Numbered from the stretch's first letter, positions 1 to 6,129 are shown. The stretch: DNA of 7,947 nt from Thermoplasmata archaeon (GCA_021162485.1 JAGGYP010000022.1:1-7947); one strand, 5' to 3'. A program made the numbers and translations. The notes: generated from the letters alone by a model not told the origin.

Positions 1-87
1 GCCAAAAAATGTGTTTTAAAGCAAAAATATTGGGAGCATAACAAGAGTTATAGGGATGTTTTAGCTGTGGTTATCTTATTCATATAA
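1..87 (+). CDS. Possible C-terminal fragment of an unidentified gene (cut by left edge)
   Basis: Frame 1 is open from the first base to a TAA at 85-87 and would give 28 residues ending in ...YRDVLAVVILFI. The other two forward frames close within the first 42 bases. The residue mix (charged and aromatic, then a hydrophobic tail) is plausible protein, and a strong hairpin starts on the very next base after the stop. A 28-codon open stretch can occur by chance, and I recognise no family in it. It may equally be non-coding or the tail of a decayed gene. Only the sequence to the left can decide. Confidence 0.25.
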   Translation, partial: AKKCVLKQKYWEHNKSYRDVLAVVILFI

Positions 88-113
88 GTTACCTTCGGAC
101 TACCGAAGGTAAC
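88..113. repeat. Perfect 11-bp inverted repeat (hairpin)
   Basis: GTTACCTTCGG at 88-98 is exactly complementary to CCGAAGGTAAC at 103-113 across a 4-base ACTA loop. It is clearly richer in G+C than its surroundings, so it is unlikely to be a chance AT palindrome. It begins directly after the stop of the possible gene fragment at 1-87. It could be a 3' end structure of that transcript, part of a structured RNA, or a remnant of a mobile element. No T tract follows immediately, so it is not a bacterial-type intrinsic terminator. Confidence 0.8.
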
Positions 114-134
114 CCAAACCTATGCTAGGGTTGG
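114..134. repeat. Second hairpin abutting the first, 9-bp stem with one mismatch
   Basis: CCAAACCTA at 114-122 pairs with TAGGGTTGG at 126-134 around a TGC loop, with a single A-G mismatch in the middle of the stem. It starts on the base after the first hairpin ends, so the two could stack coaxially in RNA. Function unknown. Confidence 0.6.
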
Positions 135-200
135 ATTAAAACCAGGTGTAAAATAGTAAAAATCTAACATAAATACCAAAAACAACATTTGATAATAACA

Positions 201-257
201 TTTTTTAGACAGTTTTTTCAGTCGATCCACTTTTTGGCTAGTTTTAGTTTATTTTTT
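201..257 (+). terminator. Cluster of oligo-T tracts, possible archaeal terminator
   Basis: Four T runs of five or six bases lie at 201-206, 213-218, 231-235 and 252-257. Archaeal transcription commonly ends at U-rich tracts without needing a hairpin, so this cluster could end a + strand transcript entering from the left (the possible fragment at 1-87 or the structured region at 59-153). The region is generally AT-rich, so some runs are expected by chance. Confidence 0.35.
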
Positions 258-303
258 ACTTTGTCCAAAACTTTTTCAAAAACATTAACTATGCTAAATA
301 ATG

Positions 304-428
304 TCTATCATTCTGATTATACAATGTAATATATACCATGATAAACTTTATCTAGCAATCTAATTTGTGAAAATGTTTTCTTTCAAAATGTGCGAAAAAC
401 CTGTTAATGTCTAGCAAGATAATTTATT
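304..428. repeat. Three degenerate direct repeats (TCTAnCAnTCTnATT-like) upstream of trkA
   Basis: Related 19-base blocks start at 304 (TCTATCATTCTGATTATAC), 351 (TCTAGCAATCTAATTTGTG) and 410 (TCTAGCAAGATAATTTATT). The second and third share an exact TCTAGCAA and the word TAATTT. Spacing is 47 and 59 bases, so they are not phased regularly. They could be binding sites for a regulator of trkAH, or a coincidence in AT-rich sequence. The rest of 154-470 shows no gene on either strand that I can support. Confidence 0.25.
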
Positions 429-469
429 GTTAAACTATATACTTAACTAATTAAATTTGTAGCGTTATA

Positions 470-495
470 AGATTTATAAAATAAACATTAAATCT
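470..495 (+). promoter_or_regulatory. trkA promoter: TATA box inside a 7-bp inverted repeat
   Basis: TTTATAAAAT at 473-482 resembles an archaeal TATA box and would place transcription start near 500-505, giving a leader of roughly 65 bases. The box is overlapped by an inverted repeat, AGATTTA (470-476) and TAAATCT (489-495), which could be an operator competing with TBP or simply AT-rich coincidence. A second TATA-like stretch, TTTAATAAT at 512-520, would give a start near 540. The choice cannot be made from sequence alone. Confidence 0.4.
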
Positions 496-567
496 AAAAT
501 TGAACAAAAGGTTTAATAATAAGTAAAAATTATCCCGTCAAGAAACACATCAAAAGGGGATTATCTT

Positions 568-1221
568 ATGTATATTGTAATTGTAGGAGCTGGTGGAATT
601 GGTCAGAGACTCGCTGAGATAGCCCTAAAAGAGAAACACAATGTAATTATAATAGACAAGAATCAGGAGAAATGCGAGGCTGTAGCTCGAAAAACAGATG
701 CAATAGTGATCAATGCGGATGCAACAAAAGAAGAAACCCTTGAAGAATCTGAAATAAAAAAAGCTGATGTACTAGTCACAACCACTGGAGACGATGCAGT
801 AAACCTTATGGTTATCTCTCTTGCAAAAAATAAAGGAGTCAAAACACTTATTTCCATAGTAAACAATGAAGAAAGTAAACCAATGTTCATGGAAAAAGGT
901 GTGAAGATAGTTAAAAACCCAGATATAGTCATGGCAGAACATATTTACAAATCTATAACGCATCCTAGTGTAGAAGATTATATGAACGTGGGTGAGCATG
1001 TAGAGATTTTTAGAGTACCGCTACCAGAAAATTCAAAATTATCAGGTAAAACAATTAAGAGTATAGGTTTGCCTCATAAAAGCCTAATAGTAGCTATAGA
1101 GAGAGATCATAAATTTATAATTCCAACTGAAGATGTAGAGGTGTACGCTGGAGATAAGTTAACTGTTCTAGCTCATAAAGACCAGGTTGATAAGGTGGTT
1201 AAACTCCTGACAGGAGGGTAA
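568..1221 (+). CDS. trkA: TrkA-family K+ uptake regulatory protein (single RCK unit)
   Basis: This is the cytoplasmic nucleotide-binding gating subunit of a Trk/Ktr potassium transporter. Residues 1-130 form a Rossmann TrkA_N domain: GAGGIG at 7-12 is the dinucleotide-binding loop and D30, at the end of the second strand, is the residue that selects NAD(H) in this family. Residues about 140-217 are a TrkA_C (RCK_C) domain, seen in SGKTIKSIGLP and AGDKLTVLA. At 217 residues it is one RCK unit, as usual in archaea, where E. coli TrkA has two in tandem; an octameric ring under the TrkH dimer is expected from the family. The ATG has AGGGGA (555-560) seven bases upstream. trkH starts six bases after the stop, so the two are surely cotranscribed. 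RCK_C domains can bind c-di-AMP in some lineages, but nothing here proves that. Confidence 0.95.
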   Translation: MYIVIVGAGGIGQRLAEIALKEKHNVIIIDKNQEKCEAVARKTDAIVINADATKEETLEESEIKKADVLVTTTGDDAVNLMVISLAKNKGVKTLISIVNNEESKPMFMEKGVKIVKNPDIVMAEHIYKSITHPSVEDYMNVGEHVEIFRVPLPENSKLSGKTIKSIGLPHKSLIVAIERDHKFIIPTEDVEVYAGDKLTVLAHKDQVDKVVKLLTGG

Positions 1222-1227
1222 ACCTTT

Positions 1228-2700
1228 TTGGCAGGAGATATAAGAGTTGTTCTTAGAGACATAGGTACATTACTTATAGCTATTGGTATAATCGTTATTT
1301 TCACTACTATTGTCTCTCTTATTTTTCACGAATATGATGCCATAAAATATTTACTTTTGACAGCAGGTATTTTTGTTGGCTTAGGTGCTCCTCTGGTAGC
1401 ATTTTTCAGAAATGCAGAAGAGGCAACATTTAGAGAGGCTATGATTACAGCAGCTTTGGGCTGGCTGCTTATTTCTCTCATTGGTTGTATACCATTTCTA
1501 TTTATGTCTGAATACGGCATAGGCAGAGGTATGGATTTTTTATCTGCTTTTTTCGAATCAGTTGCAGGATGGACTGGTACTGGTTTAACAATGGTTGTTC
1601 ATGAAAACAATCTACCTCACACATTACAGTTTTATAGATCCTTGATACAATGGGTTGGTGGCGTAGGAGTTATTGTACTAACCCTAGCTATCCTGGCGAG
1701 ACCAGGAACTGGATCATACACCTTATACAGATCTGAGGCAAGAGAAGAAAAAATTCATCCTTCAATATTATCCACGGTGAGAACAATTTGGTGGATATTT
1801 TTATTATTTACTGTAATCGGCATTATTTTACTCTGGGCCACTGGAATGCCGATTTGGGAGGCGATAAACCATTGTATGACAGGCTTAGCAACCGGTGGTT
1901 TCTCAGTTACTGATGATAGTATGGTACCATATGGTTTAGCTTCTAGGATAGTGATAGTTTTTTTAATGATCGCTGGGGCAATAGCATTTGCAACACATTA
2001 TGATCTTTTAAATGGAAAAATAAAGAAATTTTTTAAAGACCCACAAACCCAAGCATTGATATTCCTAATAATAGCAGGAGGAGTAGCGATAACTATTATT
2101 AATTTCATAAATGGCACCTATGGTAAGAATATTTTAATATCATTGAAAGAATCAGGCTTCCAGTTTGTATCCGCGTTAACATGTACAGGCTTTTATACAG
2201 CAGATATAACAAGCTGGTCTAACTCTGCTAAGATAATCCTCTCTATGGCTATGATCATTGGCGGTGCAGCAGGATCCACAGCAGGCGGTATAAAACTGTT
2301 CAGAGCAATACTATTATCAAAAGGCTTAGGATGGCGTTTAAAAAGAGCATTATCTCCTCCTAGAAGAGTACTAGCTTACAAACTTGGTGAAAAAAATCTT
2401 TCAAAAGATGAGGCTCTGGAAGAGGTAAATGAGGCAGCAATTATATCGTTTTTATGGATAATACTTTTGTTTGTAGGAGTAGTAATAGTAACAAGTAGTA
2501 TGCATGTTTCAAACCTTGGAGATGCAATATTTGAAGTATGCTCAGCTCAAGGTAACGTTGGCTTATCAGTAGGAATCACCAGCATCAACATGTCGCCTAT
2601 TGCTAAAATTATGCTCATTTTTAATATGTGGATAGGTAGATTAGAGATTATACCAGTGGTAGTACTAATTAAGTCGATAATAAGTAGAAAAAGTTATTAG
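1228..2700 (+). CDS. trkH: TrkH-family K+ transporter, membrane subunit
   Basis: This is the pore-forming subunit of the potassium uptake system, a multi-spanning membrane protein of 490 residues, normal for TrkH. It carries the four pseudo-symmetric pore-loop repeats with filter glycines: TGTGL (116-120), ATGGF (221-225), TCTGF (318-322) and GNVGL (442-446). The hallmark intramembrane gating loop GGAAGSTAGGIK (345-356) is present, as is VGGVGV (143-148). The first two hydrophobic segments are about 12-33 and 40-60, and the last ends near 484. The start is a TTG: GGAGGG (1213-1218), inside the trkA 3' end, sits nine bases before it, and the N-terminus it gives, AGDIRVVLRDIG, leads directly into the first helix. 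All four filter repeats and the gate loop are intact, so the transporter looks functional. Confidence 0.95.
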   Translation: MAGDIRVVLRDIGTLLIAIGIIVIFTTIVSLIFHEYDAIKYLLLTAGIFVGLGAPLVAFFRNAEEATFREAMITAALGWLLISLIGCIPFLFMSEYGIGRGMDFLSAFFESVAGWTGTGLTMVVHENNLPHTLQFYRSLIQWVGGVGVIVLTLAILARPGTGSYTLYRSEAREEKIHPSILSTVRTIWWIFLLFTVIGIILLWATGMPIWEAINHCMTGLATGGFSVTDDSMVPYGLASRIVIVFLMIAGAIAFATHYDLLNGKIKKFFKDPQTQALIFLIIAGGVAITIINFINGTYGKNILISLKESGFQFVSALTCTGFYTADITSWSNSAKIILSMAMIIGGAAGSTAGGIKLFRAILLSKGLGWRLKRALSPPRRVLAYKLGEKNLSKDEALEEVNEAAIISFLWIILLFVGVVIVTSSMHVSNLGDAIFEVCSAQGNVGLSVGITSINMSPIAKIMLIFNMWIGRLEIIPVVVLIKSIISRKSY

Positions 2701-2704
2701 GATT

Positions 2705-2719
2705 ACAAACCAAGTTTGT
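2705..2719. repeat. Short hairpin just after the trkH stop
   Basis: ACAAAC (2705-2710) pairs with GTTTGT (2714-2719) around a CAA loop, five bases after the trkH TAG. It might stabilise the 3' end of the trkAH message. No T tract follows directly, so a terminator role is only a guess. Confidence 0.35.
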
Positions 2720-2726
2720 CTTAAAT

Positions 2727-2745
2727 CGAAAACATTGATATATCA
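2727..2745 (+). promoter_or_regulatory. rpa promoter (BRE-like CGAAAA plus TATA box)
   Basis: CGAAAA at 2727-2732 is a good BRE-like element, followed by the palindromic TATA box TGATATATCA at 2736-2745. This predicts a start near 2766-2768 and a short leader of about 16 bases that contains the ribosome binding site GGGAGG (2771-2776). A second box, AATATATT at 2751-2758, would start transcription about at the ATG and lose that site, so the first is preferred. It makes rpa independent of the trk operon. Confidence 0.5.
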
Positions 2746-2782
2746 GAGAAAATATATTCTTTTTGAACCAGGGAGGCAATAC

Positions 2783-4093
2783 ATGAGTTCTAATGATCAA
2801 TCAGAAATTTCATCTCATATTGAAGATATCACCAAAGCATTGGGTGACAAGGTAGGTAAAGAAGTAACTGTAGATGAGCTTGAAAGGCAATTACAAAAAT
2901 TCTTGGAATATGGTGTTCCCATCCAGCAGGCAAAAAAGACCATTATTAGAAAATATGGATTCAGTTCAACAGTTACTGAGAAAAGGAAGTTTTTAAAGGA
3001 ACTTCAGCCAAATGAGTCCAGTGTTAATGTAATAGGTAGAATTATAACAGTGAATCCAAAAGAAATAGAGCTTAAAGGAGAAAAAAGAAAAATATTTTAT
3101 GGCATGATTGCAGATGAAAGCACTGTTTTGCCATTTACAGCATGGCGTGATTTTAATATAGAAAAAGGACAGGTTGTACGAGTAACCAATGCGTATACAA
3201 AACCCTGGCAGGGGATGCCTCAATTAAATTTTGGCGAGTATACTAGGATAGAACCAGCTGAGGAGGAAATACCAGATACACAAGAACCTAGAAAATGTAA
3301 GGTAGACGAATTAAAATCAGGTCTAGGCTCTATTGAGATAGTAGCAAAAATATTGAGTGTAAAAGAAAAAGAAGTAGAAGTAGAGGGAAGTAAAAAAAAG
3401 GTATACTTTGGTATTATAGCCGATGAGACTGGCAAAGCCCAGTTTACAGCTTGGCATAATTTTGATCTCAAAGAAGGAGATGTTGTTAAGATATCTGGAG
3501 GATATGTGAAATCCTGGAGAGGGATACCGCAGTTAACATTTGATGAAAAATGCGAGGTTAAAAAGCTTAGCCCGGATAAGATCAAAGAGGTTAACATTAG
3601 AAAATATAAAATCTGGGAGCTAATAGAAAAAGGCGGCGCATTAGATGTCGAAGTAGAGGGTAATGTAATAGAGATCAGAGAAGGCTCAGGAGTAATAGTA
3701 AGATGTCCAGAGTGTAACCGAGTATTATCTGAGGGCAAATGCAAAGTTCATGGTAGTGTAAATGGTGTATATGATCTCAGAGCCAAGATTGTTTTAGATG
3801 ATGGCACTGGTGCAGTAAATGTTATTGTAAATCGTGACCTCACTGAGAAAATACTGAATAAAAGCCTGGATGAACTAAAAGAGTTATATACTACAACTGA
3901 GGAAAAAGTGCAAGATATAATCAAAAATAGTCTTTTAGCTAAGAAGATAAGAGTCGTAGGAAATGCACTTAGAGATGGATTTGGTACAACTATAATAGCA
4001 AGGGATATAACTGAGGTTGATGTAGATGTAAAAGAAGAAGCAAAAAAACTTTTACAAGAGATTAGAGAGGTTGGTAGTAGCTATGAAACGTGA
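2783..4093 (+). CDS. rpa: Replication protein A, single-stranded DNA-binding (2 OB folds plus zinc-finger OB)
   Basis: Binds single-stranded DNA during replication, repair and recombination. In the 436-residue protein, residues 1-65 are a helical N-terminal part. OB fold 1 (about 79-156) and OB fold 2 (about 184-259) are strikingly alike, sharing YFG/FYG-IADE, FTAW, and W-G-P/M-P-QL-F. The third OB region (about 287-410) contains a zinc finger, Cys308-X2-Cys311-X8-Cys320-X2-His323, as in other euryarchaeal and eukaryotic large RPA subunits. The ATG at 2783 was chosen because GGGAGG (2771-2776) lies six bases upstream. A TTG at 2735 would add 16 residues but overlaps the likely TATA box. The end overlaps the next gene, an RPA-associated protein, so the two are translated together. 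Confidence 0.93.
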   Translation: MSSNDQSEISSHIEDITKALGDKVGKEVTVDELERQLQKFLEYGVPIQQAKKTIIRKYGFSSTVTEKRKFLKELQPNESSVNVIGRIITVNPKEIELKGEKRKIFYGMIADESTVLPFTAWRDFNIEKGQVVRVTNAYTKPWQGMPQLNFGEYTRIEPAEEEIPDTQEPRKCKVDELKSGLGSIEIVAKILSVKEKEVEVEGSKKKVYFGIIADETGKAQFTAWHNFDLKEGDVVKISGGYVKSWRGIPQLTFDEKCEVKKLSPDKIKEVNIRKYKIWELIEKGGALDVEVEGNVIEIREGSGVIVRCPECNRVLSEGKCKVHGSVNGVYDLRAKIVLDDGTGAVNVIVNRDLTEKILNKSLDELKELYTTTEEKVQDIIKNSLLAKKIRVVGNALRDGFGTTIIARDITEVDVDVKEEAKKLLQEIREVGSSYET

Positions 4094-4958
4094 GATAGCA
4101 TGGAAAGTATTTGCAGATGAGTTCAATGATGCCACATTAGAAATCAAAGGCAGCAGAGAAAAAGAACCATCCTATGTTATAACCCCCTTGGGAGCAAAGA
4201 TAAACAGGGTTTTTATAGTTGGGGTTTTAACAGATGTTGAAAATATTTCTGAGGAGGGAGAACTAGTAAGAGCTCATATATCAGACCCAACAGGAGTATT
4301 CACACTGTATTCAGGAAGATATCAACCTGAGGTTACAAAAAAGTTGTCTGAAATAGATGTCCCAGCATTTGTTGCATTAACTGGTAAATCTAGAACATTT
4401 GAACCAGAAAAAGGGGTTATGTATGTTTCTATTAGACCCGAGACTGTAAGCGAGGTGGATGAAAAAACTAGAAATATCCATATCCTTGAAACTTGTAAAC
4501 ATACTTTAGAAAGAATAGAAGCGATGAGAGAGGCTTTACAACTTTCTCAACCTAATGTGTATGATTTACAAAAACTTGGTTATCATAAAGACTTGTGCGA
4601 TGGTGTGATAAACGCGGTTAAACACTATAGAAACGTAGATCTACAAAAATATATAGAAATGGTTTCTGAGGCATTAAACTATTTAATACCACTGGAGGAG
4701 GAGATACCAGAGGTTGAGAAGGTAGAGATAAAAGAAAAAGAGGAGGATGAGAAAACAGTTCCAGATGATATAGAGAACATGATACTAGAAATCATAAAGA
4801 ATCTTGAAAATGAAAACGATGGTGCACCATGGGATATGATAATAGAGAGATGTAACGAGGCAGGTATAGATAAAGATTTAGCAGAGGAGGCTCTAACCTC
4901 TCTCATGGATAAAGGTATTGTATTTGAACCAACCTTGGGAATTATAAAGACTACTTAG
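4083..4958 (+). CDS. RPA-associated protein (COG3390-like), RPA32-like OB plus winged helix
   Basis: Likely the partner subunit of the upstream RPA, as known for the euryarchaeal RPA/RPA-associated gene pairs. The 291-residue protein has an OB fold at about 37-125 (INRVFIVGVLTDVE, ISDPTGVFTLYSGRY, VALTGKSR), a helical middle at 130-200, a very acidic linker at 202-228, and a C-terminal winged helix at 229-291 (GAPWDMIIERCNEAG, then LMDKGIVFEPTLG). OB plus C-terminal winged helix is also the layout of eukaryotic RPA32. The ATG at 4083 lies inside the rpa 3' end (11-base overlap); a TTG at 4071 would add four residues, but the MKREIAWKVFADEF start resembles family members better. No strong Shine-Dalgarno stands at ideal distance (GAGAGG 4065-4070 is 12 bases away), so translational coupling is likely. 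The family assignment is confident; the gene name is left blank. Confidence 0.88.
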   Translation: MKREIAWKVFADEFNDATLEIKGSREKEPSYVITPLGAKINRVFIVGVLTDVENISEEGELVRAHISDPTGVFTLYSGRYQPEVTKKLSEIDVPAFVALTGKSRTFEPEKGVMYVSIRPETVSEVDEKTRNIHILETCKHTLERIEAMREALQLSQPNVYDLQKLGYHKDLCDGVINAVKHYRNVDLQKYIEMVSEALNYLIPLEEEIPEVEKVEIKEKEEDEKTVPDDIENMILEIIKNLENENDGAPWDMIIERCNEAGIDKDLAEEALTSLMDKGIVFEPTLGIIKTT

Positions 4959-5338
4959 AAAACAGAACCTCTGATTTTCCTTCTATCTATTTTTACTCCT
5001 TTGGGTGTTACTATCATTAGGTTGTTCCCAATGCCAGCTATGTCTCCATTTACATCTTCTGCTACTTTTTTAAGCTCATCTGTTATCCTCTTCAATGTTA
5101 CTTCTTCATCTGCTAATGGGGAAAAATCAATTAGCATGAGATTGCCGGCGTAAATGTAATCTTTTATCTCCTTCAAATCCTCATACTTTGTTATCTCGCC
5201 AACTTTTACAAATCTCTCTGCTGTTTTTTCTTCCTCTGGAGTTTTTTCAATGTACTCTTCTAGATCTATATAGTTTATAGTACGTCCCTTTGTGGTAAAA
5301 CTTCTTTTTTCTCCAAATATCTTATCAACCAAACCCAT
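4955..5338 (-). CDS. sepF: SepF-like cell division protein (DUF552 family)
   Basis: Archaeal SepF anchors FtsZ to the membrane at the division site. This 127-residue protein begins MGLVDKIFG, a short amphipathic membrane-targeting helix typical of SepF. A variable linker follows (about 10-40), then the SepF core at about 42-124: FVKVGEITKYEDLKEI, the YAGNLMLIDF strand with conserved glycine, an amphipathic helix (EEVTLKRITDELKKVA), GDIAGIGNNLMIVTP and KGVKIDR. A GTG at 5344 lies in frame, but the GAGGAG site is only three bases from it and nine from the ATG at 5338, which also puts the targeting helix at the N-terminus; I chose 5338. The stop codon interlocks with that of the RPA-associated gene on the other strand (shared 4955-4958). 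FtsZ is not in this window. Confidence 0.9.
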   Translation of the reverse strand: MGLVDKIFGEKRSFTTKGRTINYIDLEEYIEKTPEEEKTAERFVKVGEITKYEDLKEIKDYIYAGNLMLIDFSPLADEEVTLKRITDELKKVAEDVNGDIAGIGNNLMIVTPKGVKIDRRKIRGSVF

Positions 5339-5371
5339 AGTCACAGTCTCCTCAACTTTATTTGAGTATGA

Positions 5372-5405
5372 AATATTATTGCGTTATTAACCTAAAATAT
5401 ATATC
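5372..5405 (-). promoter_or_regulatory. sepF promoter (TATA box)
   Basis: On the minus strand ATATATATTT (5405-5396) is a TATA-like box, giving a predicted start near 5372 and a leader of about 34 bases that includes the GAGGAG ribosome binding site. This suggests sepF can be transcribed separately from the upstream PUA gene, 192 bases away. Confidence 0.4.
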
Positions 5406-5463
5406 TATTTATTAAGTTTATCCTTAATTTTTTATTAAAGATGATAGAAGCAAATAATGATAA

Positions 5464-5491
5464 TAGCTCAACCAGTATGTTTTCTGAGCTA
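5464..5491. repeat. 7-bp inverted repeat in the sepF upstream region
   Basis: TAGCTCA (5464-5470) is complementary to TGAGCTA (5485-5491) with a 14-base spacer. It lies between the PUA gene stop and the sepF TATA box. It could be a hairpin at the 3' end of the PUA message or a dyad operator; nothing decides between them. Confidence 0.35.
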
Positions 5492-5530
5492 AATGGAAAT
5501 ATTTTATGAGCACCCTATTTTTTTAATGGT

Positions 5531-6016
5531 TTAGGTATGACAAATCTTCCATATCCTATCTCCAACATAATGCAGGGTTTTTACTGCCTTACCAGAAGAG
5601 GAGTTTTCCATTGTCTTACCATCCATCAAAGCTTCACCTACTGCCAATGGTTTATTGTATTTCTCATCGCAAATCCAGACGCTATCACCAGCTTTTATGT
5701 TTCTATCCGCTTTAATGATACCGGGAGCCATCACATCTGCTCCATTGCTGACAAATTTCACAGCCCCCATGTCCACAATAACTTTGTTGGATCGTAGTTT
5801 GTATTTTTCTATAGCCGGCAAGGTGAAGAATATTTTTTCACCCTTTACAAAAAAATCCACCTTATCATCTATTATAATAACTTTGACTCCTTCAAAATCA
5901 GCCTCTTCTATCTTAGATTTTTTATCTATCTCTATATTGAATTTTGTTTTTATATCTTCTAGAATCGCTCTCAGTTCTTTCTTTTTTAAAACATGCCTAT
6001 TTTTAAACTGGCTCAT
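5531..6016 (-). CDS. PUA-domain RNA-binding protein, MCT-1/Tma20-like (COG2016)
   Basis: Archaeal relative of MCT-1/Tma20, ribosome-associated proteins that in eukaryotes pair with density-regulated protein in re-initiation and recycling; the archaeal role is not firmly established. The 161-residue length is normal. Residues 1-75 form the pre-PUA domain (RHVLKKKELRAILEDI at the start, FFTLPAIEKY at 62-71). Residues about 77-156 are the PUA domain, with the diagnostic VDMGAVKFVSNGADVMAPGI (81-100), AGDSVWI and AVGEALMDG. The ATG at 6016 has no Shine-Dalgarno; a TATA-like box about 25 bases upstream suggests a leaderless message. It diverges from lsm and lies upstream of sepF on the same strand, with 192 bases between, so cotranscription with sepF is possible but not required. 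Confidence 0.88.
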   Translation of the reverse strand: MSQFKNRHVLKKKELRAILEDIKTKFNIEIDKKSKIEEADFEGVKVIIIDDKVDFFVKGEKIFFTLPAIEKYKLRSNKVIVDMGAVKFVSNGADVMAPGIIKADRNIKAGDSVWICDEKYNKPLAVGEALMDGKTMENSSSGKAVKTLHYVGDRIWKICHT

Positions 6017-6036
6017 AGAAAGTAAACATTTTTTTT

Positions 6037-6044
6037 GAATATAA
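6037..6044 (-). promoter_or_regulatory. PUA gene promoter, likely leaderless
   Basis: On the minus strand TTATATTC (6044-6037) follows an A-rich stretch (GAAAAGAAATGG) that may serve as BRE. Its centre is about 25 bases before the ATG at 6016, so transcription would start at or within a base or two of the start codon. That agrees with the absence of a ribosome binding site. Confidence 0.4.
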
Positions 6045-6055
6045 CCATTTCTTTT

Positions 6056-6071
6056 CCAAAGATTTTATAAA
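6056..6071 (+). promoter_or_regulatory. lsm-eL37 promoter (BRE plus TATA box)
   Basis: CCAAAG (6056-6061) followed by TTTATAAA (6064-6071) is a good archaeal BRE/TATA pair reading rightwards, with a predicted start near 6094 and a leader of about 36 bases. The box itself is palindromic, but the bases on its other side make a poor BRE, so it probably points only toward lsm. A second box, ATATTTATTTA (6077-6087), could give a start near 6108. Confidence 0.5.
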
Positions 6072-6129
6072 CAGGAATATTTATTTAGGTTAGATTTCTT
6101 AGACAATTTCAGAAAATGAGCGGGTTAAA

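Larger units (their letters stand above)
59..153 (+). ncRNA. Candidate structured RNA with cloverleaf-like pairing
   Basis: Four helices nest without conflict except at one shared base (88). The outer stem is 59-63 with 149-153 and 68-72 with 140-144, separated by a 4x4 internal loop. Inside are a 5-bp arm (75-79 with 84-88), the 11-bp arm (88-98 with 103-113) and the arm at 114-134. This is not a tRNA: the long arm has a 4-base loop rather than a 7-base anticodon loop, and there is no T-loop consensus. The two inner arms on the right are convincing; the outer stem and the short AT arm may be chance. Strand is unknown, because the pairing works on either strand. Confidence 0.25.

Noticed and set aside
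59..153. Cloverleaf-like pairing as a tRNA gene
   Set aside because: The central arm has an 11-bp stem and a 4-base loop, there is no 7-base anticodon loop and no GTTCRA-type T loop, so it cannot be a canonical tRNA.
304..428. The spaced repeats as a CRISPR array
   Set aside because: Repeats are short, diverged and unevenly spaced, and there are no cas genes nearby.
663..999. Minus-strand open frames opposite trkA
   Set aside because: They mirror the coding strand of an intact TrkA Rossmann fold and contain no motifs.
2735..2782. TTG start extending RPA by 16 residues
   Set aside because: No ribosome site precedes it, it overlaps the likely TATA box, and the ATG at 2783 has GGGAGG at ideal spacing.
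3220..3744. 174-codon minus-strand open frame within rpa
   Set aside because: It is antisense to well-conserved OB folds, its residues are a serine/proline/leucine-rich mirror of the real gene, and it has no recognisable domain.
4071..4082. TTG start adding four residues to the RPA-associated protein
   Set aside because: The ATG at 4083 gives the better N-terminus, and a ribosome site would directly abut the TTG.
5339..5344. GTG start of SepF two codons upstream
   Set aside because: GAGGAG is only three bases from it and nine from the ATG, and MGLVDKIFG is the usual membrane-targeting start.
5537..6038. Two + strand open frames opposite the PUA gene
   Set aside because: The minus strand encodes a clear full-length MCT-1-like protein, and the + frames show no domain or ribosome site.
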